DNA of 6,651 nucleotides from an uncultured Porphyromonadaceae bacterium (GTDB lineage: Bacteria > Bacteroidota > Bacteroidia > Bacteroidales > Barnesiellaceae_A). The stretch spans positions 1 through 6,651 of the forward strand of contig UQMR01000091.1 in NCBI GenBank assembly GCA_900542255.1, in the 5' to 3' direction. The position numbers and the translations under genes are program-made. The notes under the pieces were generated by a model. That model saw nothing but the letters and a program-made list of their open reading frames with translations. It had not been told where the DNA came from and did no database searches. How positions within the stretch are numbered: position 1 is the first letter of the stretch; each line of letters opens with the position of its first letter. Positions 1-5,866 of the stretch are shown one piece after another.

Positions 1-1
1 C

Positions 2-100
2 ATCCTGCGCAACGAGCTCTTCATGTGCCGCTCGCAAATCATACAGAAACTCAACGACAAGATAGGTCGTCAAACTATACAAAACATAATCTTCAAATAA
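2..100 (+). CDS. DUF721 / DciA-like protein, C-terminal end (partial)
   Basis: Only the last 32 codons are present, read from base 2 to the TAA at 98-100; the start lies outside the window. The visible tail begins ILRNELFMCRSQI and ends with QTIQNIIFK. A Leu-Arg-Asn-Glu-Leu segment, then a basic helix with a Leu-Asn pair, and a final Ile-rich strand is the usual ending of the short (about 100-residue) DUF721 proteins of Bacteroidetes. These are relatives of DciA, the loader of the replicative helicase DnaB, and are often encoded beside recF. The family call rests on the remembered pattern of this short tail, so it is good but not certain. The next gene starts four bases after the stop, which suggests co-transcription. 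Confidence 0.72.
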   Translation: MLRNELFMCRSQIIQKLNDKIGRQTIQNIIFK

Positions 101-104
101 TTAT

Positions 105-551
105 ATGCAGCACGAATTTCACTTCCCTACCTTCCGCCACCGCTATCCGGTGCAACTGCGTTTCAACGACATAGACACCCTCGGGCATGTCAACAACTCT
201 ATCTATTTTACTTTCTACGACTTGGGGAAAAGTCGCTATTTTGAGGCAGTAAGGCAATGCAGCATCGACTGGCGCCGGGCCGATGTCGTCATAGCCAACA
301 TCAACGCCGACTTCGTGTCTCCCATCTACCCCAACGAAGAGATTGCCGTAGAGACCTGCACGCTCGAAATAGGACATCGCAGCTTCACCCTTTTGCAACG
401 GCTTATAAACGTAGAGACAAACGAGATAAAAGGCATTTGCCGCACCGTCATGGTAGGTTTCGATGTTGCCGCCGGCGTAAGCGCCCCCATCAGCGATGAG
501 TGGAAAGAGGCCCTATGCCGGTATGAACATGCCGAACTGTGCAAAAAGTGA
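105..551 (+). CDS. 4HBT (hotdog-fold) acyl-CoA thioesterase, YbgC/FadM-like
   Basis: This 148-residue cytosolic protein has the normal length of a single hotdog domain. Residues 19-35 carry the family signature (Arg-Phe-Asn-Asp-Ile-Asp, then Gly-His-Val-Asn-Asn and Tyr). Asp24 aligns with the catalytic Asp of 4-hydroxybenzoyl-CoA thioesterase, and the Gly-His-Val-Asn-Asn loop begins the central helix that contacts CoA. A second segment, DFVSPIYPNEEI (about residues 70-81), fits the conserved beta strand. Such enzymes hydrolyse acyl-CoA thioesters to free acid plus CoA; the acyl group cannot be read from sequence. The ATG at 105 follows the upstream stop by four bases and leaves room for the complete fold. 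No Shine-Dalgarno sequence is visible, only A/T-rich bases. Family call is firm, substrate unknown. Confidence 0.9.
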   Translation: MQHEFHFPTFRHRYPVQLRFNDIDTLGHVNNSIYFTFYDLGKSRYFEAVRQCSIDWRRADVVIANINADFVSPIYPNEEIAVETCTLEIGHRSFTLLQRLINVETNEIKGICRTVMVGFDVAAGVSAPISDEWKEALCRYEHAELCKK

Positions 552-584
552 GCAAAATATAACCACCTTTACCTAGGAACACCA

Positions 585-592
585 TATCTTTG
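585..592 (+). promoter_or_regulatory. Bacteroidetes -7 promoter element (TATCTTTG)
   Basis: TATCTTTG matches the TAnnTTTG -7 consensus of the Bacteroidetes primary sigma factor. It lies in the gap after the thioesterase gene and 70 bases before the isomerase start, so it would drive the isomerase-kinase operon with transcription starting near 598. No good TTTG -33 element is seen at the usual distance of about 20 bases; the closest match, TTTA at 568-571, is too near. The call rests on the -7 element alone. Confidence 0.6.
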
Positions 593-602
593 CAAAAAAT
601 AA

Positions 603-641
603 CTCTTCACAGAGGTATGCACAGCGAAGAGAGACGTTTTT
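603..641 (+). promoter_or_regulatory. Possible alternative hairpins in the isomerase leader
   Basis: In the leader of the isomerase operon, CTCT at 603-606 can pair with AGAG at 611-614. Alternatively CTCTTC at 603-608 can pair with GAAGAG at 626-631, which is followed a few bases later by five T residues at 637-641. The two pairings exclude each other, as in an attenuator. The stems are only 4 and 6 bp and the second has a 17-base loop, so this may be chance. A 14-codon mini-ORF (617-661, MHSEERRFYHIMPS) spans the second stem and stops one base before the isomerase ATG. Confidence 0.2.
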
Positions 642-662
642 ACCATATAATGCCATCATAAG

Positions 663-1280
663 ATGAATACCACCGATTCCATTCAAAAGATACTCCATCA
701 TGAAGCCGAGGCCATCCTCAACATCCCGGTCAATGACAGCTTCGACAGAGCGGTTGCGCTCATCGTAGAACAAGTACATCGCAAAAAAGGCAAATTGGTA
801 ACCACTGGCATGGGCAAGGCGGGACAAATCGCCATGAATATCGCCACGACCTTCTGTTCGACGGGCATCCCCTCCGTTTTTCTGCATCCCAGCGAGGCCC
901 AACACGGTGACTTGGGCATCTTGCAGGAAAACGACATCATGCTGCTGGTATCCAACTCGGGCAAGACGCGCGAAATCCTCGAATTACTCGACCTCACAGC
1001 CAACTTCATGCCTCACATACACACCATCGTCATCACCGGCAACGACCACAGCCAACTCGCCGCACGTGCCGACGTGTGCCTCTATACCGGAGGAGCTCCC
1101 GAAGTGTGCCCCTTGGGACTGACACCCACCACTTCGACGACTCTTATGACCGTCATCGGCGACATTCTTGTGGTGAACACCATGAAAGAGACCGGCTTCG
1201 ATGCCGAACAATATGCCCTGCGCCATCATGGAGGATACCTGGGAGAACAGTCGCGAGAGAAAATAAAACAAACCAAATAA
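663..1280 (+). CDS. Single-domain (SIS-only) arabinose-5-phosphate isomerase-like protein, KdsD/KpsF family
   Basis: The likely reaction is ribulose 5-phosphate to arabinose 5-phosphate, the first committed step towards Kdo for lipopolysaccharide or capsule, in the cytosol. The 205 residues align with the SIS domain of E. coli KdsD: GMGKAG (49-54), HPSEAQHGDLG (75-85), SNSGKTREI (97-105), PEVCPLGL (146-153) and HHGGYLG (188-194). Lys52, Glu104, Glu147 and His188 occupy the positions of the four KdsD catalytic residues Lys59, Glu111, Glu152 and His193. The usual SHPGG is RHHGG here. The protein stops where the two CBS domains of KdsD (about 325 residues) would begin. SIS-only isomerases of this kind are known in Bacteroides, so this is a family form and not a truncation. 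The ATG at 663 is the first of the frame that fits the fold. The kinase gene follows after 11 bases. An isomerase for another phosphosugar is the main alternative. Confidence 0.87.
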   Translation: MNTTDSIQKILHHEAEAILNIPVNDSFDRAVALIVEQVHRKKGKLVTTGMGKAGQIAMNIATTFCSTGIPSVFLHPSEAQHGDLGILQENDIMLLVSNSGKTREILELLDLTANFMPHIHTIVITGNDHSQLAARADVCLYTGGAPEVCPLGLTPTTSTTLMTVIGDILVVNTMKETGFDAEQYALRHHGGYLGEQSREKIKQTK

Positions 1281-1291
1281 AATACTTCATC

Positions 1292-2221
1292 ATGAGAAAA
1301 ATTATCGGCATAGGAGAAACCATTCTCGACATCATCTTCCGCAACGGGCAACCCACCAAAGCCGTGCCCGGAGGTTCTACATTCAACACAGCCATCTCCT
1401 TGGGACGGTTGGGCGCCGATGTTTCTCTCATTACCGAGCTGGGCAGCGACACCGTAGGCGACACCATCGCCGCATTTATGAAAGAGAATAATGTAGGCAC
1501 GCAATACATAGACCGCTACTGCGCCGAGGAGGGGAAAACCCCCATCTCCCTGGCATTTCTCGACGAGGAAAACAACGCCCACTACTCTTTCTACCACCAA
1601 TACCCGGCCGACAGGCTCGATGTGGTATGGCCCCGCATCGACAACGACGACATCATCATCTTCGGCTCTTACTTCTCCATCAATCCCCTGCTGCGACAAC
1701 GCATCACCGACATCATCGAATATGCACAGATAAGAAAAGCCATCATATACTACGACCCCAACTTCCGGGCTGCCCACAGCCACGAAGCGATGAAACTGAT
1801 GCCTGCCGTACTCGAAAACCTGGAATATGCCGATATCATACGAGGCTCGTCGGAAGACTTCGAAATTCTGTTCAGACAAACCGAGGCCGAGAAGACCTAC
1901 CGCGACAACATCAAGTTTTATTGCCCCAACTTCATATATACCTGCGGCGGAAAGGGCGTAGAGCTATTCTGCAACAACGGGCATCGCCACTTTGATGCCG
2001 ACGCCATCAAGCCTGTGAGCACCATAGGAGCCGGCGATACTTTCAATGCCGGCATACTGTACGGGCTCATCAAGCACGACATCACCCGCGACAAGCTCTA
2101 CAAACTCACACCCGACGAATGGGCTACGATTATGGAATACGCCCTGCATTTCTCGGCACAGGTATGCCTCAGCGAAGAGAACTACCTCCCCGCCGAATAC
2201 GCCGCCGGTTACAGGCTCTAA
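1292..2221 (+). CDS. PfkB/ribokinase-family carbohydrate kinase
   Basis: This 309-residue enzyme should transfer phosphate from ATP to a sugar or sugar phosphate. PfkB features appear in order: an N-terminal GIGETILDI strand (6-14), the substrate-binding PGGSTFNTA segment (26-34), YDPNFR (154-159) and the C-terminal signature GAGDTFNAG (246-254) with Asp249 as catalytic base and the anion hole before it. Length is normal for the family. The reading frame is open upstream to 1076, but that extension lies inside the isomerase gene; the ATG at 1292 places MRKIIGIGE exactly where PfkB proteins start. It is 11 bases after the isomerase stop, so the two are almost certainly co-transcribed. Annotation as a fructokinase would be common, but residues that choose the substrate cannot be read by eye. 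A role linked to the isomerase product is inference. Confidence 0.9.
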   Translation: MRKIIGIGETILDIIFRNGQPTKAVPGGSTFNTAISLGRLGADVSLITELGSDTVGDTIAAFMKENNVGTQYIDRYCAEEGKTPISLAFLDEENNAHYSFYHQYPADRLDVVWPRIDNDDIIIFGSYFSINPLLRQRITDIIEYAQIRKAIIYYDPNFRAAHSHEAMKLMPAVLENLEYADIIRGSSEDFEILFRQTEAEKTYRDNIKFYCPNFIYTCGGKGVELFCNNGHRHFDADAIKPVSTIGAGDTFNAGILYGLIKHDITRDKLYKLTPDEWATIMEYALHFSAQVCLSEENYLPAEYAAGYRL

Positions 2222-2225
2222 ATTT

Positions 2226-2267
2226 CGATTAACGAAACCGTTAGGCTCCGGCCGTATCGCTTTTTTT
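2226..2267 (+). terminator. Imperfect intrinsic terminator after the kinase gene
   Basis: CGAT (2226-2229) pairs with ATCG (2256-2259), ACG (2232-2234... with a two-base bulge) pairs with CGT (2253-2255), and an inner CCG (2238-2240) can pair with CGG (2249-2251). Seven T residues follow at 2261-2267. It starts five bases after the kinase stop codon. The stem is interrupted and one inner pairing set is approximate, so the T-tract and placement are stronger evidence than the hairpin. The descending arm lies where the -33 element of the next promoter would be. Confidence 0.35.
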
Positions 2268-2269
2268 CT

Positions 2270-2277
2270 TACCTTTG
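2270..2277 (+). promoter_or_regulatory. Bacteroidetes -7 promoter element of the helicase gene (TACCTTTG)
   Basis: TACCTTTG is an exact TAnnTTTG match placed directly after the T-tract of the preceding terminator. Transcription would start near 2283, giving a leader of about 110 bases before the helicase ATG. No TTTG is found about 20 bases upstream, so the -33 half is weak or absent. Confidence 0.62.
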
Positions 2278-2347
2278 CGCCCGATTTTACATACGATTGC
2301 AGGGTTCTTTCATTTATAGCCACAAACGCTCCGCGAAGGAAACATAA

Positions 2348-2389
2348 ATGGCTGCCCCCGCATGGCTTACAGCCGCAAACTTTACATAA
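2348..2389 (+). CDS. Possible 13-codon leader ORF upstream of the helicase
   Basis: ATG at 2348 opens a 13-codon frame encoding MAAPAWLTAANFT and ends at TAA 2387-2389, three bases before the helicase ATG and in the same frame. AAGGA at 2336-2340 sits seven bases before this ATG, a near-ideal Shine-Dalgarno site, whereas the helicase ATG has only A/T-rich sequence before it. Ribosomes finishing here would be placed to re-initiate on the helicase. Within the ORF, GGCTG (2350-2354) can pair with CAGCC (2370-2374). E. coli also has a very small ORF, yrbN, just upstream of deaD, which is an analogy only. It could equally be a chance frame. Confidence 0.33.
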   Translation: MAAPAWLTAANFT

Positions 2390-2392
2390 ATA

Positions 2393-4219
2393 ATGAAGAC
2401 ATTCCAAGAGTTAGGCATAGAGGCTCCTATCCTGAAAGCCATCGAAGAATTAGGATACAAGACCCCCATGCCCGTACAAGAACAAGTTATCCCGCATCTG
2501 CTCGGTGAAGATACCGACCTCATCGCACTGGCACAAACAGGAACAGGCAAAACCGCAGCTTTCGGATTACCGCTGCTGCAACGTATTGCCGTTGCCGACC
2601 TATATCCGCAAGCGCTCATCCTTGCCCCCACACGAGAGCTATGCCTGCAAATCGCCGACGACCTGGCCGACTACTCAAAATATCTCGACAACCTGCGCGT
2701 CACGCCCGTTTACGGCGGTGCAAGTATCGAGGTACAGATACGTTCCCTGCGCAAGGGGGCACATGTCATAGTAGCTACGCCGGGCAGACTTATCGACCTC
2801 GTAAAACGCCACTGCGTGTCGTTAGAGAAAATCTCTACCGTCATCATGGACGAGGCCGACGAAATGCTCAACATGGGCTTCCTCGACAGCATCAACGAGA
2901 TACTATCCTTCATCCCCGAGGAACGCAAAACGCTCCTCTTCTCTGCGACAATGCCAGCGGGAGTAGAGCAAATCGCCCGCAACTACATGCACAACCCCCA
3001 GGAAATCGTAGTGGGAAGCCGCAACGAAGGAGCCGAAAACATACGCCACGTATACTACATGGTATCGGCCAAAGACAAATACCTCGCCCTCAAACGCATA
3101 GCCGACTTCTGCCCCAATATTTACGGCATCGTCTTCTGCCGTACGCGCCGCGAGACACAAGAGATTGCCGATGCCCTTATTGCCGACGGATACAATGCCG
3201 ACGCCCTGCACGGCGACCTCTCGCAGGCACAACGCGATATGGTGATGCAGAAATTCCGCCTGCGCAACCTGCAACTCCTCATTGCCACCGATGTTGCCGC
3301 CAGAGGCCTCGACGTAACCGACCTCACACACGTCATCAACTACGGACTACCCGACGATATAGAGACCTATACCCACCGCAGCGGACGTACTGGACGTGCC
3401 GGCAAGTCGGGCATATCGGTATCTATCGTACACAGCCGCGAGAAGGGCAAGATACGCGCCATAGAAAAGATAATAGGAAAGAAATTTGAGCGCGAGCACA
3501 TCCCGTCGGGACAACAGATATGCGAGAAACAGCTATTTAACTGGGTAGACCGCATAGAAAAGGTAGAGATAAACGAATCGGAGATAGAACCGCTGCTGCC
3601 GCCCATCTTCCGCCGTCTTTCGTGGCTCGACGAGCAAGACCTCATCCGTCGCTTCGTTTCGCTCGAATTCAACCGTCTCCTCGAATACTACCGCGATGCA
3701 CCCGATATAGACCTCCCCGACGAGGCCCCGCGCGAACGCAAGAAGAGAGAGAACGCCCCCCAAAACAACGGTGCAAAACGCGAAAAAGGCTCGTGCGTTG
3801 CCGAACGCGGATTTGCCCGGCTCTTTGTCAACCAAGGCCGTGCATCGGGTTGCTTCCCGGCCAACCTCATAGAACTCATCAACAACAACGTACCGGGACA
3901 CATCAATATAGGCCGGATAGACCTTTTTGCCGACTATTCGCTCATAGACGTGGAGGAGAAAGCCGCACAAAAAGTAATCGCAGCCCTCAAACACGCCGAT
4001 TTCTTCGGCAACCGCGTCTATGCCGAGATAGCCAACCCCGACAAGAAATACGGTATCGACAAGAAAAACCGCTGGGAAAAGGCCAAAGACAGAACGGCCC
4101 GGGCGGCTGCCTCCCACGACCGGCACAGAGAGCGTGCTGCCCGAAAAGATGCCAAGCAAAGCGGACACAACTACGAGATTTCCGCCAAGAAGGCTACCCC
4201 GCGCAAACGCCGCAAATAA
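2393..4219 (+). CDS. DEAD-box ATP-dependent RNA helicase with DbpA-type RNA-binding domain (DeaD/CsdA-like)
   Basis: This 608-residue cytosolic enzyme unwinds or remodels RNA using ATP, probably in ribosome assembly or mRNA turnover. All helicase motifs are present in order: Q motif (about 4-34), motif I AQTGTGKT (47-54), Ia PTREL (79-83), Ib TPGR (129-132), II DEAD (153-156), III SAT (185-187), IV GIVFCRT (245-251), V ATDVAARGLD (298-307) and VI HRSGRTGRAG (328-337). After a charged linker (about 440-470) comes a DbpA-type RRM fold (about 475-547) with the typical NIGRIDLF core (505-512). A very basic tail follows, rich in Arg, Lys and Ala and ending TPRKRRK, likely for non-specific RNA binding. 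The start at 2393 gives the classic MKTFQELGI opening. It has its own promoter and terminator, so it seems monocistronic. Confidence 0.96.
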   Translation: MKTFQELGIEAPILKAIEELGYKTPMPVQEQVIPHLLGEDTDLIALAQTGTGKTAAFGLPLLQRIAVADLYPQALILAPTRELCLQIADDLADYSKYLDNLRVTPVYGGASIEVQIRSLRKGAHVIVATPGRLIDLVKRHCVSLEKISTVIMDEADEMLNMGFLDSINEILSFIPEERKTLLFSATMPAGVEQIARNYMHNPQEIVVGSRNEGAENIRHVYYMVSAKDKYLALKRIADFCPNIYGIVFCRTRRETQEIADALIADGYNADALHGDLSQAQRDMVMQKFRLRNLQLLIATDVAARGLDVTDLTHVINYGLPDDIETYTHRSGRTGRAGKSGISVSIVHSREKGKIRAIEKIIGKKFEREHIPSGQQICEKQLFNWVDRIEKVEINESEIEPLLPPIFRRLSWLDEQDLIRRFVSLEFNRLLEYYRDAPDIDLPDEAPRERKKRENAPQNNGAKREKGSCVAERGFARLFVNQGRASGCFPANLIELINNNVPGHINIGRIDLFADYSLIDVEEKAAQKVIAALKHADFFGNRVYAEIANPDKKYGIDKKNRWEKAKDRTARAAASHDRHRERAARKDAKQSGHNYEISAKKATPRKRRK

Positions 4220-4290
4220 CAGGCCCCTTCCTTAGCGTACCATGTTGCCGTGTAACTCCCTGCCGAGACTATAACATTGCAATACTTGCC

Positions 4291-4335
4291 CGATAAACCC
4301 AGACCCGACAACAGGTTTGGGTTTATCGTTTTATT
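4291..4335 (+). terminator. Strong intrinsic terminator after the helicase gene
   Basis: CGATAAACCCA at 4291-4301 pairs perfectly with TGGGTTTATCG at 4318-4328. The stem continues inward for four more pairs (4302-4305 with 4314-4317, one of them G-U), leaving an eight-base loop. TTTTATT follows at 4329-4335. It lies about 70 bases after the helicase stop and insulates the porin operon. There is no T-tract on the other strand, so it appears to act on + strand transcripts only. Confidence 0.92.
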
Positions 4336-4336
4336 A

Positions 4337-4386
4337 CCATATCATCACACCTTCGAAGATTTATACAGAGTTAATTCCATATCATC
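4337..4386 (+). repeat. Spaced 10-bp direct repeat CCATATCATC upstream of the porin promoter
   Basis: CCATATCATC occurs at 4337-4346 and again at 4377-4386, exactly 40 bases apart, which is close to four helical turns, so both copies would face the same side of the DNA. They lie about 50 and 90 bases upstream of the -33 element. An 8-bp palindrome CTTCGAAG (4351-4358) lies between them. This fits a pair of activator or repressor sites for the porin-imelysin operon, but the binding protein is unknown and chance is possible. Confidence 0.4.
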
Positions 4387-4434
4387 TCGTCACATGTAAC
4401 TATTTAACAACTCTTTTTTACCAACTAATAGGGA

Positions 4435-4465
4435 TTGTTCAGCCCCGTAAACGCTTATACTTTTG
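4435..4465 (+). promoter_or_regulatory. Bacteroidetes promoter of the porin-imelysin operon
   Basis: The -7 element TACTTTTG at 4458-4465 matches TAnnTTTG. TTG at 4435-4437 (ATTG against the TTTG consensus) is the -33 element with a 20-base spacer, the preferred distance. This is the most complete promoter in the window. Transcription would begin near 4471, leaving a leader of about 20 bases before the porin ATG. Confidence 0.78.
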
Positions 4466-4492
4466 CACCAGAATAACACTAATTGCAAAAGA

Positions 4493-5812
4493 ATGAAAAA
4501 ACAAGCCCTACTCCTCATCCTCGGAGCGACAACGGCCCTCATGCCCGTCCATGCCGAAGATAACGACCTCTCTTCCCAATCCGAAGATACGAAAGAGACA
4601 AGCAAGATAACAGAGATTCTATCACGTTTCACCGTAGGCGGATACGGCGAGGCCGTATATAGCTACAACTTTTATAGCGACAAATATACCCGTTATCTCT
4701 ATCCCGAAAATTATAAAAACGAGACCCACGGACGCTTCGACTTACCCCACGTCGTGATTTACCTCGGGTATGATTTTGGCAAGGGCTGGACCATGGGCAG
4801 CGAGATAGAATTTGAACATGGGGGCACCGAATCGGCCATAGAGATTGAAGAAGAGGAAGCCGGCGAGTATGAAAGCGAAATAGAACGCGGCGGCGAAGTA
4901 GCGCTGGAACAGTTCTGGATACAGAAATCTATTTTCCCTCAACTCAATATCCGTATAGGACACATCATTGTGCCCGTTGGCGGCACCAACCAGCACCACA
5001 TGCCCACCGAATTCTTCGGCGTCTACCGGCCCGAAGGAGAGAACACCATATTGCCCTGTACATGGCATGAAACAGGTATCAGCGTATGGGGACGCGCCGG
5101 CGACTGGCGATATGAAGTGCTTCTCATCCCGGGACTCGATTCCGACCGCTTCGGGCGTATGGGCTGGATACACGATGGCTCGGGAAGCCCCTACGAATTT
5201 AAGATAGGAAACGCCTTGGCCGGAGCCTTCCGTATCGACAACTACTCGGTCAAGGGATTGCGCCTCTCGGTAAGCGGCTACATCGGCAACTCTTTCAGCA
5301 ATACACTGAGCGGGAATAAAGACAATACGCGCTACGAAGGGGTCAAAGGTACGGTTGCCATAGGAGCTTTCGACTTCAATTACACAGGCTACAACTGCAT
5401 TGTACGCGGCAACTTCGACTATGGCTACCTCAGCGACGCCGAGGCCATCTCGAAAGCCAATGCCAACATGAGCCAAAACTCGCCATCGTCACACCAAACG
5501 GTTGCCTCGGCAGCCATTGCCGGAGGTATCGAGGCCGGATATAATATCTTCGCACACATACCGTCGCTTTGCAAGAAAGGGCAAAAGTTCTATCTCTTCG
5601 GTCGCTACGACTACTACGATTCGATGCACAAAACCTCAACACCGCTCTACGAATATTGCGGCCGCAGCCGCATTGCAGCCGGCATCAACTACTACCCCTT
5701 GAAAGAAATCGTCCTAAAAGGAGAATACTCGATAGGGCTGCTGAAAGCCCCATATAATAACGAACCTGCCGTTTCGATAGGTATCGCATACGCCGGATTC
5801 TTCACAAAATAA
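4493..5812 (+). CDS. Outer-membrane porin-like beta-barrel protein
   Basis: The 439-residue precursor has a signal peptide: MKK, a hydrophobic core (5-17) and a likely cut after VHA (21). The mature part has alternating aromatic and polar strands such as VGGYGEAVYSYNF (48-60) and FYLFGRYDYYDS (366-377), as in trimeric or phosphate-selective-type porins. The central segment with RIGHIIVPVGGTNQHH (154-169) and NTILPCTWHETG (184-195) is a hallmark of a widespread Bacteroidetes porin family. The barrel ends near Phe436-Phe437, two residues before the C terminus. Residues 113-134 form a strongly acidic stretch with about eleven Glu, probably an external loop that could attract cations. The frame is open from a TTG at 4463, but that codon lies inside the promoter, so ATG 4493 is chosen. 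An imelysin lipoprotein gene follows 54 bases later. Solute is unknown; iron or another metal is inferred from the neighbour. Confidence 0.85.
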   Translation: MKKQALLLILGATTALMPVHAEDNDLSSQSEDTKETSKITEILSRFTVGGYGEAVYSYNFYSDKYTRYLYPENYKNETHGRFDLPHVVIYLGYDFGKGWTMGSEIEFEHGGTESAIEIEEEEAGEYESEIERGGEVALEQFWIQKSIFPQLNIRIGHIIVPVGGTNQHHMPTEFFGVYRPEGENTILPCTWHETGISVWGRAGDWRYEVLLIPGLDSDRFGRMGWIHDGSGSPYEFKIGNALAGAFRIDNYSVKGLRLSVSGYIGNSFSNTLSGNKDNTRYEGVKGTVAIGAFDFNYTGYNCIVRGNFDYGYLSDAEAISKANANMSQNSPSSHQTVASAAIAGGIEAGYNIFAHIPSLCKKGQKFYLFGRYDYYDSMHKTSTPLYEYCGRSRIAAGINYYPLKEIVLKGEYSIGLLKAPYNNEPAVSIGIAYAGFFTK

Positions 5813-5826
5813 CCCATTCAACCGGA

Positions 5827-5859
5827 TCTAACATAAATTTCTAAGTCTAACATAAATTT
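5827..5859 (+). repeat. 14-bp direct repeat TCTAACATAAATTT before the imelysin gene
   Basis: TCTAACATAAATTT is found at 5827-5840 and again, without mismatch, at 5846-5859. The period is 19 bases, with CTAAG as spacer. The second copy ends seven bases before the imelysin ATG. It may be a small tandem duplication of the translation start region, or two protein or RNA-binding sites on one DNA face. No -7 promoter element is seen in this gap. Confidence 0.75.
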
Positions 5860-5866
5860 TTACAAG

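Noticed and set aside
1240..1280. Truncated isomerase that lost its CBS domains by frameshift
   Set aside because: No CBS-like sequence follows in any frame; the kinase begins 11 bases later, and SIS-only members are an established form in Bacteroidetes.
1076..1291. 72-residue N-terminal extension of the kinase reading frame into the isomerase gene
   Set aside because: It overlaps conserved isomerase sequence and is unlike any PfkB N terminus; MRKIIGIGE at 1292 is the normal family start.
3533..4168. Open frame of 211 residues on the - strand across the 3' end of the helicase gene
   Set aside because: It lies opposite the RNA-binding domain and basic tail of the helicase, with no known motif; a shadow frame.
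4463..4492. TTG start for the porin ten codons upstream
   Set aside because: The codon is part of the -7 promoter element and upstream of the expected transcript start; ATG 4493 opens a proper signal peptide.
4336..4492. Fur box for iron control of the porin-imelysin promoter
   Set aside because: I looked for the GATAATGAT-type inverted repeat and found no convincing match; iron control remains only an inference from the family.
4390..4632. Open frame of 80 residues on the - strand overlapping the porin promoter and signal peptide
   Set aside because: The hydrophobic look comes from complementing the signal peptide region; no promoter or ribosome site supports it.
4742..5476. Long open frame of 244 residues on the - strand across the porin gene
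   Set aside because: It is fully inside a well-supported + strand gene, shows no recognisable domain and has no promoter or neighbours; it follows from codon bias of the real gene.
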